Source: CAWICD01 sp052267165
GTDB taxonomy: Bacteria > Vulcanimicrobiota > Vulcanimicrobiia > Vulcanimicrobiales > Vulcanimicrobiaceae
Assembly: GCA_052267165.1 (NCBI GenBank)
Contig: JBKQHO010000039.1
Span: forward strand, 1 to 64,000
DNA: 64,000 nt
Direction of reading: 5' to 3'
Below the pieces are notes generated by a model. It was not told where the DNA came from, ran no database searches, and worked only from the letters and a program-made list of their open reading frames with translations. The position numbers and the translations under genes are program-made. Shown piece after piece: positions 52,517 through 60,397 of the stretch. Every line of letters starts with the position of its first letter. Position 1 is the first letter of the stretch.

Positions 52517-53989
52517 ATGCAGTTGCAGGACGGAATCGCTACGGTCCGACACGCGCATCTCATCTTGCGCCCGGACGTCTCGCGCGTGTTGTTCCGGCCC
52601 TTTCATCCCGATTCGCTGCGCGAGCTCAAGATCGTCGCGCGCGTCATGTCGCTCGGCGAGGAACAGACACAGCGGCGTCTGGACGAGCTTTGGGAGGATT
52701 TGGAGGAACGCGACGGACAGGCGAGAGGGTACTTCCGCGAGCAATTCGAGACCGTCAGTTCCAAAATCCTGACCGACGAGCCCCTCAGCGAGACGCGGAA
52801 GCTGCTCATCGGAGCCTACTTCACCCAGCAATACTCGTTCGAGTCGGCGGCCCTGTTCAATCCGTCGCTGGTGCCGCACCCGGACCAGTCGGATTTGCCG
52901 CCGGGATCGCTGCGCTTCATCGTCAGTCTGCGGGCCACGGGCGAGGGACACCTTTCATCGATCACATTCCGAACCGGTACCGTCGACCTGAACGGAAACA
53001 TCGCGATCGAGCCCGCGACGCGCTTCGCCACCGCACCCGAGCTCATTCCGATGGCAGCTTACGACAAGGTCTTGTTCGTCCGGAAGCTCCAAGAGATCGG
53101 GTCCCATAGCGAGCTGAGCAAACCGATCATGGACTCGCTCGAAGAGACGTTCTCGTTCGACGACCTGTGGGCGTCGATCGAACTCATCTCGCGCCGGCTG
53201 GGGATCACGGATCTCGACAACCAACCCGACCTGCGCGCGATCCTGCTGCTCGCGCGCTCGAACTATTCGGTCGGCTTTTCGCCGGACCAATCGCTCTCGG
53301 CCCGCGTTATCTTCCCGCAAGGCCCGACGGAGAGCGCCGGGATGGAAGACGCGCGCTTCGTCCTCTTTCAAAACGACGACGGCACGCATAACTACTACGC
53401 GACCTACACCGCCTACGACGGCCGGGTCGCGATCCCACAATTGCTGGAAACGACCGATTTCCTGAGCTTCCACATGAGCACGTTGAACGGTCCCGCGATC
53501 GCGAACAAAGGCCTCGCGCTTTTCCCGCGCAAGATCAACGGGCACTATGCGATGCTCAGCCGCCAGGACAACGAGAACATCCATCTCATGTTCTCCGACG
53601 CGCTGCACTTCTGGTACAAATCGCAGCTTTTGCTCAAGCCGACCTACCCGTGGGAGTTCGTGCAAGTCGGCAACTGCGGCTCGCCGATCGAAACGGAAGC
53701 CGGCTGGCTCGTCATCAGCCACGGCGTCGGGCCGCTGCGAAAGTATTCGATCGGCGCCTTTCTTCTCGACCGCGACGACCCTTCAAGGGTGATCGGCCGG
53801 CTGCGCCATCCGCTGCTGACGCCGAACGAAGCCGAACGCGCCGGCTACGTGCCCAACGTCGTCTACAGCTGCGGCGCCATGGTACACAACGGCATCCTCG
53901 TGCTGCCCTACGCGATGTCGGATTCCGCCAGCACGTTCGCGACCGTCCGGCTCAACGATCTCCTCAACGCGATGAGATTTCAACTATAG
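52517..53989 (+). CDS. Glycoside hydrolase family 130-like enzyme
   Basis: 490 residues. The C-terminal two thirds is a five-bladed propeller: SAGMEDARF carries the catalytic Asp of GH130 and NKGLALFPRKINGHYAMLSR, VGNCGSPIETEAGWLVI are family motifs. GH130 members are mannoside phosphorylases or beta-1,2-mannosidases. The N-terminal 150 residues are an extra helical region. ATG 52517 has GGAG upstream. The 3' end overlaps nfu by 10 bp convergently. Confidence 0.85.
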   Translation: MQLQDGIATVRHAHLILRPDVSRVLFRPFHPDSLRELKIVARVMSLGEEQTQRRLDELWEDLEERDGQARGYFREQFETVSSKILTDEPLSETRKLLIGAYFTQQYSFESAALFNPSLVPHPDQSDLPPGSLRFIVSLRATGEGHLSSITFRTGTVDLNGNIAIEPATRFATAPELIPMAAYDKVLFVRKLQEIGSHSELSKPIMDSLEETFSFDDLWASIELISRRLGITDLDNQPDLRAILLLARSNYSVGFSPDQSLSARVIFPQGPTESAGMEDARFVLFQNDDGTHNYYATYTAYDGRVAIPQLLETTDFLSFHMSTLNGPAIANKGLALFPRKINGHYAMLSRQDNENIHLMFSDALHFWYKSQLLLKPTYPWEFVQVGNCGSPIETEAGWLVISHGVGPLRKYSIGAFLLDRDDPSRVIGRLRHPLLTPNEAERAGYVPNVVYSCGAMVHNGILVLPYAMSDSASTFATVRLNDLLNAMRFQL

Positions 53990-54597
53990 TAGGGTTGTAA
54001 TCCACCGGCGTGGTCGGTCGCGTCCACGATGCGGACGATCTCGGGCGCGACTCGGCGCACCATCACCTCGAGCCCTTGGCGCAAGGTCATCTGCGAGGCG
54101 GCGCAGCCTTGGCACCCGCCGCTCATGCGGACGAACAGGACGGCGTCGTGAACGTCGACGATCGAGATTTGGCCGCCGTGCGCCGCGATCGAACGATTGA
54201 CTTCGTCGTCGAGCAGCCGCTGAACGGCCTCGCGCAGCTCGGCGTCGCTGCGCGCCCCCGAGTTCGCCGCGCCGGAGGATTCGAGCACCGCCGGAACGCC
54301 CGAGAGCAGTTGCCTCCGGATCGCGCTTCCAATCGCGGGCTTTAGCTCGGGCCATGACGCGCCCGGCGCTTTGCCGACCGTCACGACGTTCTGGGTTACG
54401 AGCACGTGGGCGACGCCGCCGAGCGCGAAGAGCCGCTCCGCCAGCGGCGAACCTGCGGCCAGCTCTGCACTTTCGAAGAAGAACGGACCACCTGCGTGCA
54501 CGCTCCGGCTGACCGTGAACTTGCACGTATCGGGATCGGCGAGCAGCGTCTCGGCGCGGATCGCGATCGCTTTGTCGACTGCCGCGAGCTCAGACAT
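53980..54597 (-). CDS. Nfu-type Fe-S scaffold protein
   Basis: 205 residues. N-terminal Nfu_N-like domain (DPDTCKFTVSR, FALGGVAHVLVTQNVVTVGK) and C-terminal NifU domain with cluster-binding GGCQGCAAS. Transfers [4Fe-4S] clusters to client proteins. Overlaps the Mrp gene stop by 8 bases, so the two carriers are made together. Confidence 0.9.
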   Translation of the reverse strand: MSELAAVDKAIAIRAETLLADPDTCKFTVSRSVHAGGPFFFESAELAAGSPLAERLFALGGVAHVLVTQNVVTVGKAPGASWPELKPAIGSAIRRQLLSGVPAVLESSGAANSGARSDAELREAVQRLLDDEVNRSIAAHGGQISIVDVHDAVLFVRMSGGCQGCAASQMTLRQGLEVMVRRVAPEIVRIVDATDHAGGLQPYYS

Positions 54598-55882
54598 CTT
54601 CGACCTGAGCGCTCGCGTTGAGCTCGGCCAGCGCTTGGAGGTGTTCGAACGAGTAGATCCCCGTGCTGTGGCCGTCGTTCCATTCGAGCGTGATCGCGTA
54701 GTTGCCCACGCTCCGGATCGTGCGCGGCGCCACGTCCTGACGGACGCCCTTGGGATCGAGCAGCGGCTGTCCGCTCATCTCTTCCACGCACAGCGCGCAG
54801 CGGCAGGCGAGCCGCAGATCCCGCACGTCGAAGTCATCCCGGCGGCCGTCTTCCCACAGGACGGAGAGCGTTCGCGGATCGCGCTTGCGAAAACCGATCG
54901 CCGTCGTAGGAGAGCCGGCGGGACGAACCGCAGCCTCGAGCCATGCCGGCGCGCCGGCGCCCGTCTCCCACGACCACGCGAAGGCCTCGAGCTCCGCCGG
55001 GCGCCCTTCGAGATGCTCGGCGACCTCGGCGGCGATCGCAACGTAGGCTTGGGCTGCCGCCGAATCCGGCCGCTCGAGCACCGTCGGACGGCCCGCGTCG
55101 CCGCCGGTCGCGATCTCGGCATCGAGCGGGATCGAGCCCAAGAACGGCACGCCGAGCTGGCTGCTCATGCGCTCACCGCCATCTCGGCCGAAGACGTCGG
55201 TGGTTTGCCCGCAGTGCGGACACGCGAAGGTGCCCATGTTCTCGACGATGCCGAGCACGGGGACGTGCACCGTCTCGAACATGCGCAGACCGCGACGCGC
55301 GATCTTGAGGCTGACTTCCTGCGGCGTCGTCACGATGATCGCACCCGAGAGCGGAAAGCTCTGCGCGAGCGTGAGCTGCGTGTCGCCGGTCCCCGGCGCG
55401 AGGTCGAGAATCAAGTAGTCCAGCGTACCCCACTGCACCGCGTCGATGAACATGCGCAGATACTTGCTCACCATCGGCCCGCGCAAGATCGCCGGCGTAT
55501 CGTCGGCCGTGAGCATGCCCATGGAGATCACTTTGAGACCGTAGCGTTCGACCGGGACGATTCTGCCGTCCGGCGTCGTCTGCGGCGGTTGCCCCGTCGG
55601 GAGCCCGAGCATGACCGGGATGCTCGGTCCGAGGATGTCCGCGTCGACGAGCCCCACGCGCGCTCCGAGCTGCTGGAGCGCGAACGCGAGGTTCACGCTG
55701 ACGGTCGACTTTCCGACGCCGCCTTTGCCGCTGCCGACCGCGATGATGTGCTTGATTCCCGGCAGTTTCTCGAGGGCGCCGCCGGGCTGCGATGACGCCG
55801 ACGGCGCGTGCTCGTGGTTCGTCGTTCTGCTTTGCATACGCGAACTGTCTTCTGCGCGGTCCTTCACGGCCCCGTTGGCCAT
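54590..55882 (-). CDS. Mrp/ApbC P-loop Fe-S carrier fused to DUF971
   Basis: 430 residues (start ATG 55882 or 55837). Deviant Walker A GSGKGGVGKST, LAPGTGDTQLT, and the cluster-site CPHC (in GTFACPHCGQ) are present. From about residue 325 a DUF971 domain follows (RTLSVLWEDGRRDDFDVRDLR), with CRCALC. Mrp proteins load Fe-S clusters; DUF971 fusions are known in other phyla. Coupled to nfu. Confidence 0.9.
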   Translation of the reverse strand: MANGAVKDRAEDSSRMQSRTTNHEHAPSASSQPGGALEKLPGIKHIIAVGSGKGGVGKSTVSVNLAFALQQLGARVGLVDADILGPSIPVMLGLPTGQPPQTTPDGRIVPVERYGLKVISMGMLTADDTPAILRGPMVSKYLRMFIDAVQWGTLDYLILDLAPGTGDTQLTLAQSFPLSGAIIVTTPQEVSLKIARRGLRMFETVHVPVLGIVENMGTFACPHCGQTTDVFGRDGGERMSSQLGVPFLGSIPLDAEIATGGDAGRPTVLERPDSAAAQAYVAIAAEVAEHLEGRPAELEAFAWSWETGAGAPAWLEAAVRPAGSPTTAIGFRKRDPRTLSVLWEDGRRDDFDVRDLRLACRCALCVEEMSGQPLLDPKGVRQDVAPRTIRSVGNYAITLEWNDGHSTGIYSFEHLQALAELNASAQVEDV

Positions 55883-55921
55883 TTCACGACAGCGGGCGTC
55901 TTGTAGAGCCGGACGACTGTC

Positions 55922-57427
55922 TTACCGTGCGTTCGCCGCAGGCGGCGAGCCGCTCGGCGCAGGCTTAGGAAAGCAGCCGTCGGGCGCGGATTGCGGCGGC
56001 GGCTGCGCGACCGGCGGCGTCGCGCTGATTCCGATCTCGAGCGGATAGCTCGAGCCGCCGTCGGTCATCGTGGCGACGGAGATCGTGACGCTCGCGCCGG
56101 GCGGGACCACGTAGCTCGCGATCTCATACCGTTGCGGAACGCGCACGCAGTCGATCTCCTTGAGATTGCCGTCCACCAAGAAGCTGCTGCGCACGGCCGC
56201 GCCGTGCGGCTTCTCGTAAAGATACAGGGTCGCGGCGCTGCTCGTCGGGTTCGAGAGATCGAACGTCAGCTGGTGCAGCACGCCGTAGTCTCCGCGGTCA
56301 CGACCGCCGTAGGTTGCGACGCTCAGCGGCGTCGAGTCGCTGCCGCCGTACGTATACGACGCATCGGGACCGCCGGCGGAATAGGCGATGGTCGCGTCGC
56401 CGTAGCCGCCGACGTCGAATTTCCCGTGCCGATGATGGCCGTCGTCCGGCAGCACGGCGGCCTCGACGTACTGCGCAGGGTCCGCGCCCGGCTGCAGCGC
56501 GATAGCCAGCACGTCCAACGGTCCGCCCGAAAGCACGTGCAGGTCGACGACGCCGGCGACGACTTGCGAGACCGGCACCAGCGAATCGCGAACCGCGTAC
56601 AGCTTGCCGGCCTCGACCTTCGTGACGATTCCCTCGCCTTTGGATTGAACGATCAGGAAGTCGCGTGAGGCCGCATGGCCGACGCTCATCACGTCGACGT
56701 TGGGCCCGCTTTCGGATTGGATGATTTGGACTCTCGCCGGCGCGGACCGCGCCCACAGCGCCACGACGACTCCGTGCGGCGTGCCGGCGTCTTCGTGATA
56801 ATAGTAGAGCCGCACCGGCCGCGTGGTGTCGACGGTCCCGCGAAAGAGCACGCCGTCCGATACGATCTTTTCGGGATCGTCGTCGAAGAACAGAACCGGC
56901 GGCTCGAACGCCCACGCGTCGACGTTCGTGAGGGTGACGTCGGTCCTTCCGGCGAGCGCGACCGACCCCGACGCTTCGACGAGCTCGACCGGCACCGAAA
57001 CCGTTCGTAAGAACCCCGCGGCGAGCGGCTGCAACGACGGCAGAATCGGCCCAACTGTCATCTTCAAGCCCGGCTGCAGCGTGGGCCCGATCGCTTCGTT
57101 CAAAGCGGCTTCGATTCGGCTCTCCAGAAAGTCCGGCTCGGCCGGCTTACCGGTAATCTCGAGCGAGAGATTCTTGGGAATCGTCCCCACGGGTGCGACT
57201 TGGGGCGCTGCCGCTCCGGACGGTTCGGGACTTGGCGTCGCAGAGTTCCCGGCAGCAGGCGCTGCGGATGCAAGCGTCGTCGGAACAGCCGTCGCGGACG
57301 CGGAGGTCGTCGGTACAGCCGCCGGAAGCGCCGTCTGCGAAGGCAATACCGCCGGCTGGGCCGGCGCCTGAACTCCCGAAACGAATGCTAGCAAGCCGCC
57401 CGCCGTCGCTACCTGCAGAATGCGCAC
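55922..57427 (-). CDS. Exported protein of unknown function
   Basis: 501 residues. Signal peptide MRILQVATAGGLLAFVSGVQ, then an 60-residue Ala/Pro/Ser/Thr linker and a folded, beta-rich region with no recognised domain (PVRLYYYHEDAGTPHGVVVA, YVVPPGASVTISVATM). The C-terminal 30 residues are Pro-rich. Perhaps a surface protein. Confidence 0.65.
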   Translation of the reverse strand: MRILQVATAGGLLAFVSGVQAPAQPAVLPSQTALPAAVPTTSASATAVPTTLASAAPAAGNSATPSPEPSGAAAPQVAPVGTIPKNLSLEITGKPAEPDFLESRIEAALNEAIGPTLQPGLKMTVGPILPSLQPLAAGFLRTVSVPVELVEASGSVALAGRTDVTLTNVDAWAFEPPVLFFDDDPEKIVSDGVLFRGTVDTTRPVRLYYYHEDAGTPHGVVVALWARSAPARVQIIQSESGPNVDVMSVGHAASRDFLIVQSKGEGIVTKVEAGKLYAVRDSLVPVSQVVAGVVDLHVLSGGPLDVLAIALQPGADPAQYVEAAVLPDDGHHRHGKFDVGGYGDATIAYSAGGPDASYTYGGSDSTPLSVATYGGRDRGDYGVLHQLTFDLSNPTSSAATLYLYEKPHGAAVRSSFLVDGNLKEIDCVRVPQRYEIASYVVPPGASVTISVATMTDGGSSYPLEIGISATPPVAQPPPQSAPDGCFPKPAPSGSPPAANAR

Positions 57428-57455
57428 TGGCCACGTTTACCTCACGCGCCGACGC

Positions 57456-58997
57456 TCAAACGCGAGCTGCGAGCACGGTACTTGCGGAGGCGAGCGTATC
57501 GTTCGCGCTCGAGCCGGCGTCGAGCTTGGACCAATCGAGCGCGCCGGTGTCGATGTGCAGTTGCTTCTCGAGCACTTCGGGCGTGGCGTCCGACATGTCG
57601 CCGGCTCGCGCTGCGAGGCGCGCGCGCAGCCTCTGCTCCGGTGCGTTCAGCCAGAGCCCGGTGAACGAAGCGCCGCACGCACGCGCGACCGCAGCGATGG
57701 CCGCTCGTTCCTCGGGGCGAGCGAAGACGCCGTCGACGATCGCGCTGTAGCCGCTGCGCAGCGTCGCAGCCGCCGCTTCGTTGAGGAGCGCATAGACATG
57801 AGTGCTCATGGCCGGCTCGTAGGCTTCCGACGGCAGCCGCTCCGTCTTGGCGACGCCGAACAGGCGCTTGCGCAGCGCGTCGGTGTGCACGAGCCGCGCG
57901 CCGGGCGCGTTGCCGGCGTCAGGGGCCAGAGCGCGGGCCAGCGTCGATTTTCCGCTGCCGCTCAAGCCGCCGACGGCAACGAGCCGCGGCGCCTGCGGGT
58001 CGAGCATCCGGCCGGCGAGCGCCAGATACTGGCGCGCCTCCTCGACCATCGCCTGGCGGCGTTCGGGGTGGGATTGCGCGACGGCGGCCGCGGCGCCGGT
58101 ATGCGCCCGGATCGCCGCGCGCAACGACAGCATCAGCGGCAGCGCCGCGATGCCGTCCGTCTCGTCGTTGCGGTCGAGATAGGCGTTGAGCACGAGATTT
58201 CCGTAGGCGCGCAGCGAGCGATGCTCCAAATCCATGAGCAGAAACGCCAGATCGTAGAGCACGTCGATCGAAGCGAGCTCCTCGCTGAACTCGAGGCAGT
58301 CGAACAGGGTCGGACGGCCCTCCCAGAGGCAGATGTTGCGCAGGTGCAAGTCGCCGTGGCAGTGCCTAACTTTGCCTGCCTTGTCGCGCCGCTCCAGCAA
58401 CGCGGCATGCCGTTCGAGCTCGTCGCGCCAGCGCTGCACGAGCGCCGGCCGGACCTCGGGTGCGAAGACGCCGGGAGGCGTCTGCGCGAGATTCTGATCG
58501 ACGCCTTCGATCACGCTTTCGAGCGACGCGCGACCGCCCCGTTCGGGCCTCGGTTCCGCCGCGGCGTGGAAGCGCGCGATCTCTTCGCTGAGCTGCTCCA
58601 CGAGCGCGTCGTTCAAGGCGCCGCGGGCCGCCATCCGGTCGAAGAGCAAGTTTTGATCGAAGCGGCGCATCACGAGCACCCAATCGAGCACCGGCCCGCC
58701 GCCGTCGAAAGCGAGTGCGCCGCCGGGTTCGCGGGCGATCGCGTGCACGCCGAGATACAACTCGGGTGCGGTTCGGCGGTTCAGCCGGAGTTCGGCACGG
58801 CAGGCCGCTTCGCGCCGTTCGACCGTGGAAAAGTCGAGGTACGAAAAGCGGATCGCGCGCTTTAGCTTATAGGCCCGATCTCCCGCGAGAAAGACCATGG
58901 CCGCGTGGGTGTCGACCCGCTCGACGCCGGAGCCGGCGCGGCCATAGCTGTCGCCGCACTCGAGGAACTGGATCGCTTCGCGCTGGTCCGAGCTCAC
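57456..58997 (-). CDS. Fused aminoglycoside-phosphotransferase-like and P-loop kinase protein
   Basis: 513 residues. The N-terminal half is APH-like, with the catalytic loop HCHGDLHLRN and DCLEFSEEL for metal; the C-terminal half starts GGLSGSGKST and looks like a zeta-toxin/gluconate-kinase P-loop domain. Widespread two-domain family of unknown substrate. The start overlaps the phasin stop (ATGA). Resistance is not implied. Confidence 0.85.
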   Translation of the reverse strand: MSSDQREAIQFLECGDSYGRAGSGVERVDTHAAMVFLAGDRAYKLKRAIRFSYLDFSTVERREAACRAELRLNRRTAPELYLGVHAIAREPGGALAFDGGGPVLDWVLVMRRFDQNLLFDRMAARGALNDALVEQLSEEIARFHAAAEPRPERGGRASLESVIEGVDQNLAQTPPGVFAPEVRPALVQRWRDELERHAALLERRDKAGKVRHCHGDLHLRNICLWEGRPTLFDCLEFSEELASIDVLYDLAFLLMDLEHRSLRAYGNLVLNAYLDRNDETDGIAALPLMLSLRAAIRAHTGAAAAVAQSHPERRQAMVEEARQYLALAGRMLDPQAPRLVAVGGLSGSGKSTLARALAPDAGNAPGARLVHTDALRKRLFGVAKTERLPSEAYEPAMSTHVYALLNEAAAATLRSGYSAIVDGVFARPEERAAIAAVARACGASFTGLWLNAPEQRLRARLAARAGDMSDATPEVLEKQLHIDTGALDWSKLDAGSSANDTLASASTVLAARV

Positions 58998-59437
58998 TCG
59001 ACCTTAACAGTCGGCTCCTCGGATTTTTTCTTCGCGCCCTCGGGGGTCGCTTTAGCGGTTCCCGCGACAGCCGGCTCCGCGGGCTTTCCGGCCACGGAGC
59101 TGGCGGCAGCGGCCGCTGCTTCGACGACCTTCATCGACTGCGCAACCATCTTCTTGGCGATCGAGCGCGCCTGCTCGGATGAGTCCGATAACGCCTGGGC
59201 GCCGAGCGCCATGTAGTCGTCGAGGTGCGACAGCGCGTCCGTCGAGTTCTTGATGACCAGCTCGGCCTCAGCTTCCATGTGTTTGGTGAAGGTCACTTGC
59301 AGATCTCGCGCGATGTGCAGCGAACTCTCGACTTGCGGCTTCAGCTGATCCAGCGCTTTGTCGATCGCGTCGCTGATCGATTGTTCGAGCTCTCGCGCCT
59401 GCTGCAACGTCTTTTCCAACGATTCATTGATACTCAC
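58994..59437 (-). CDS. Second phasin-like protein
   Basis: 147 residues from GTG 59437 (GGAGAG upstream). Long amphipathic helices (LEQSISDAIDKALDQLKP, NSTDALSHLDDYMALGAQA) and an Ala/Lys-rich tail (VAGKPAEPAVAGTAKATPEG) as in phasins. Companion of 6184-6630. Coupled to the kinase gene. Confidence 0.6.
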   Translation of the reverse strand: MSINESLEKTLQQARELEQSISDAIDKALDQLKPQVESSLHIARDLQVTFTKHMEAEAELVIKNSTDALSHLDDYMALGAQALSDSSEQARSIAKKMVAQSMKVVEAAAAAASSVAGKPAEPAVAGTAKATPEGAKKKSEEPTVKVE

Positions 59438-59610
59438 GGTCGGCTCTCCTCATCTCGGAGTTGATTGAGATATCCCACTGAACCGCTTTCAGCACAGCAA
59501 CGCGCCTACCTGGAGTCCAAGATGAGATCGGCTCGCTCGCTCTTGCTACCTTTGTAGGGCAGGTTCTCGGAACGTGCGTCGAAGCGAAGGCCTCAGGTGA
59601 GCGGAGGACC

Positions 59611-60204
59611 TTGCGCATCGACCGTTCGCGTCACGGCGCGAAGCAACCCAAGCGCTTCGACCCCAAGCGGGCCGGCTTGCTCGGCGAGCGGTCACGCTTC
59701 GAATATTTGCAGCCCGGGACGCTGCTGGCTTTGCTGGACCTGCTCCCGGCGGCAACACTGCTCGATTTCGGAGCCGGAACCGGGCTCTATGCGATCGAGC
59801 TCGCCTCCGCTCGGCTCGACGTCCGCGTCTTGGCGCTCGACGAGCAGCCCGAAATGCTCGCCCTGCTGCGCGGCAACGTCGCCGCGGCCGGACGCACGAA
59901 CCTCGAGGTGCTCGAGCCGGCGCAGCTCGAGGGCCTCGGCGCGGGAGTGGATCGCGTTCTCGCGCTCAACGTGCTGCACGAGCTCGGCGACACGGCACTC
60001 GCTGAAGTGCGCCGCCTGCTGGCTCCGGCCGGGAAGGCGCTTTTCGTCGATTGGAACGCCGAAGCGCAGCGTCCCGTCGGGCCTCCCCGCGAGCACGTCT
60101 ACAGCCCGAGCGAAGCGGAGCGGCGGCTCGAAGCGAGCGGCTTTGCGGTCACGGAACGTTCGGTTCTCCGCTACCACTACGCGTTCGTGACGACGCTGCG
60201 CTAG
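59611..60204 (+). CDS. SAM-dependent methyltransferase, class I
   Basis: 197 residues from TTG 59611 (GCGGAGGACC before it). Motif I LLDFGAGTGLYAIEL, acidic LALDEQPEML, and LALNVLHEL match class I enzymes of the methyltransf_11/25 type. Substrate unknown. Its TAG stop (60202-60204) is made by the TA target and first base of miniature element C. Confidence 0.8.
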   Translation: MRIDRSRHGAKQPKRFDPKRAGLLGERSRFEYLQPGTLLALLDLLPAATLLDFGAGTGLYAIELASARLDVRVLALDEQPEMLALLRGNVAAAGRTNLEVLEPAQLEGLGAGVDRVLALNVLHELGDTALAEVRRLLAPAGKALFVDWNAEAQRPVGPPREHVYSPSEAERRLEASGFAVTERSVLRYHYAFVTTLR

Positions 60205-60397
60205 TGTCCCGTTTCAGAGGTTCGTTGCATAAGTCGGGAGTGGATTTTTGCCCGTATCGGGGAGCGAGGAGCGAGGAGCGTGGAATGACGAGTCAATTGC
60301 CTGTCCCCGAAGCGAAGCGGAGGGGGAGCGACGAGCACGAAGAGACCAGTGAAAAGCGGCCCCGAAGTATGTGACGAATCTCTGGAACGGGACACTA
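60202..60397. mobile_element. Miniature inverted-repeat element, copy C
   Basis: 196 bp with TA at both ends and 30-bp terminal repeats beginning TAGTGTCCCGTT (about 26 of 30 match). The ends differ from copies A and B but the core CTGTCCCCGAAGCGAAGCGG and the GAGCGAGGAGCG run are shared. It lies between two convergent genes and supplies the TAG stop of each. Confidence 0.85.

Noticed and set aside
57456..58997. Aminoglycoside resistance or zeta-toxin gene
   Set aside because: The fused APH-like/P-loop family is widespread with unknown substrate; no antitoxin neighbour.
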